Assembly (NCBI RefSeq): GCF_004155535.1
Contig: NZ_RYUH01000010.1
Coordinates: 124,001-188,000, forward strand
Length of the DNA: 64,000 nucleotides
Source: Bifidobacterium pseudolongum subsp. globosum
GTDB lineage: Bacteria; Actinomycetota; Actinomycetes; Actinomycetales; Bifidobacteriaceae
Reading direction: 5' to 3'
Every line of letters starts with the position of its first letter. Within the stretch, counting starts at the first letter, position 1. Positions 63,073 through 64,000 of this stretch are shown here, piece by piece. The notes beneath the pieces are model-generated. The model searched no databases and was not told where the DNA came from. It saw only the letters and a list, made by a program, of their open reading frames with translations. The translations under genes were made by a program, and so were the position numbers.

Positions 63073-64000
63073 TCAGTCACGGCGGCGGACGATCAGCAGA
63101 CCGGCGCCCGCGGCCACGAGGGCCACTGCCACAGCGACCAGCAGCGCGATGGCCGAACCGGTCGAAGCGACACCGGCCACCTGCTGCGCGGCACCGGAGG
63201 ACGACTGCGAACCCGCGGCGTTGCCACCCGGCTGTTCGCCGGCGGCCGGCTTGTCGGTGTCGCCGGGCTCATCCGGGTTGGCCGGAGTATCCGGCTTGGT
63301 CGGCTGATCCGGGGTGTCCGGCTGGCCGAGGTCAGAGACCGGGGCGAGCAGCACCGCGCTATGGGCGGGCACCACCACGTTCTGGCCACCCTTGACCGAG
63401 ATCGCGGCACCGGCCACCGAGGCATCCACACCATCGGCATTGTCGGCCTGGGCCACGGCCTGGACCGGATGCAGGTAGGTATGGCCGTTGGACACGAGCA
63501 CGCCGTAGTCGCCGGCGGCCACTCCCGGCACGGCGGCGGCCTCATCGCCGGCGTTGAGCGCCACCACATAGGTGCCGTTGTCGCGGGCGATCTCGTACGC
63601 CACCACATTGTCGGCCGCCTTGAGTTCCTTCGTGCTGTTCGAGATCTTCTTATAGCTCTCGACACGCAGCGCGGAGGTCTTCTTGCGGATCGCGATGAGG
63701 TCCTTGACGTACTGGGCGTGGTCACCATAGTCGGCGTCGTTCATACGGTCCCAATCCACGGCGTTGACCGCGTCACCGGACTTGTAGCTGTTCTCGTCGC
63801 CGCCCTTGGTGCGCAGGAACTCCTGGCCCACCTGGAACTCGGAGATGCCGAACGCCATGAAGACGGCGGAGTTGGCGAGCTTCGAGGTCTCGATGACCTT
63901 CGCCTTCCGTCCGGCTTCGTTGAGGGCTTCGTTGCGGCCCTGCACAAACAGCGACTTCTCGAGCTTGTCGTTGAGCGTCAGGTTGTCGTGGATCTCCACA
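63073..64000 (-). CDS. Type I pullulanase, cell-wall anchored (partial, C-terminal end)
   Basis: The reading frame is open to the end of the window, so only about 309 C-terminal residues are seen. The text GISEFQVGQEFLRTKGGDE and NSYKSGDAVNAVDWDR is characteristic of type I pullulanases (GH13_14), which cut alpha-1,6 branches; the catalytic residues lie beyond the window. A C-terminal beta-sandwich follows, then a Pro/Asp/Thr linker, VASTG, a hydrophobic stretch and RRRD, an anchor like that of the 58209-60995 protein. Hence it should act on the cell surface on starch, pullulan or glycogen. Confidence 0.88.
   Translation of the reverse strand, partial: VEIHDNLTLNDKLEKSLFVQGRNEALNEAGRKAKVIETSKLANSAVFMAFGISEFQVGQEFLRTKGGDENSYKSGDAVNAVDWDRMNDADYGDHAQYVKDLIAIRKKTSALRVESYKKISNSTKELKAADNVVAYEIARDNGTYVVALNAGDEAAAVPGVAAGDYGVLVSNGHTYLHPVQAVAQADNADGVDASVAGAAISVKGGQNVVVPAHSAVLLAPVSDLGQPDTPDQPTKPDTPANPDEPGDTDKPAAGEQPGGNAAGSQSSSGAAQQVAGVASTGSAIALLVAVAVALVAAGAGLLIVRRRD

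Overview
The window is a GC-rich stretch of actinobacterial chromosome, most likely from a Bifidobacterium. Support comes from the gene content and order (pyrBICFKDE, phoH-ybeY-CBS protein-era, lepA-hemW opposite rpsT, sufBDCSU), a glnE adenylyltransferase, a separately encoded three-part PntA1/PntA2/PntB transhydrogenase, and surface proteins ending in [L/V]ASTG sorting tails. No identification by database search was possible, so the genus is an inference and the species is open. Almost all of the window is core metabolism and housekeeping. There is no CRISPR array, insertion sequence, integrase or phage gene.

Layout: 1-1000 is visibly AT-richer and holds one unrecognised gene (300-953) behind a perfect SOS (LexA) box. 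1107-7494 (minus strand) is the whole de novo UMP pathway after carbamoyl phosphate: pyrB, pyrI, pyrC, pyrF, pyrK, pyrD, pyrE. 7638-14062 has glnE (nitrogen control), metF and metE (methionine). 14235-18032 has a SixA-like phosphatase, the tRNA m1A58 methyltransferase TrmI, a stand-alone ABC ATPase, a Bcp-type peroxiredoxin and a small membrane protein. 18115-24220 is gltBD (glutamate synthase). 24508-28009 has hemW, lepA and rpsT. 28109-35291 has a TRIC-type membrane protein, ilvE, rplY (L25), a membrane-anchored alpha/beta hydrolase and the pntA1-pntA2-pntB operon.

35554-44335 has a long-chain acyl-CoA synthetase, the era/CBS/ybeY/phoH/HIT group, tRNA-Leu(GAG), rsmE and a TrmH-family methyltransferase. 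44336-50390 is the SUF Fe-S assembly operon (sufB, D, C, S, U and a Cys-rich SufT-like protein). 50483-53947 has an L,D-transpeptidase and pyrG. 53999-58013 is an ABC ATPase/FtsX permease pair with a downstream XRE-type regulator. 58209-64000 is a surface and alpha-glucan region: a large secreted protein with seven propeller-like repeats and an LASTG tail, a GH13 alpha-amylase-like lipoprotein, and the C-terminal part of a cell-wall anchored type I pullulanase cut by the window end.

Many genes are separated by unusually long, near-perfect hairpins (12 to 29 bp stems), mostly without a U-tract, that seem to act as terminators. Points most worth a second look: the SOS-box orphan gene, the putative seven-bladed surface propeller with a helical insertion, the substituted catalytic motifs in the GH13 lipoprotein, the Cys-rich extension on the SufT-like protein, and the nested palindrome between the surface protein and the ABC operon. 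No clearly new multi-gene defence or mobile system was found.
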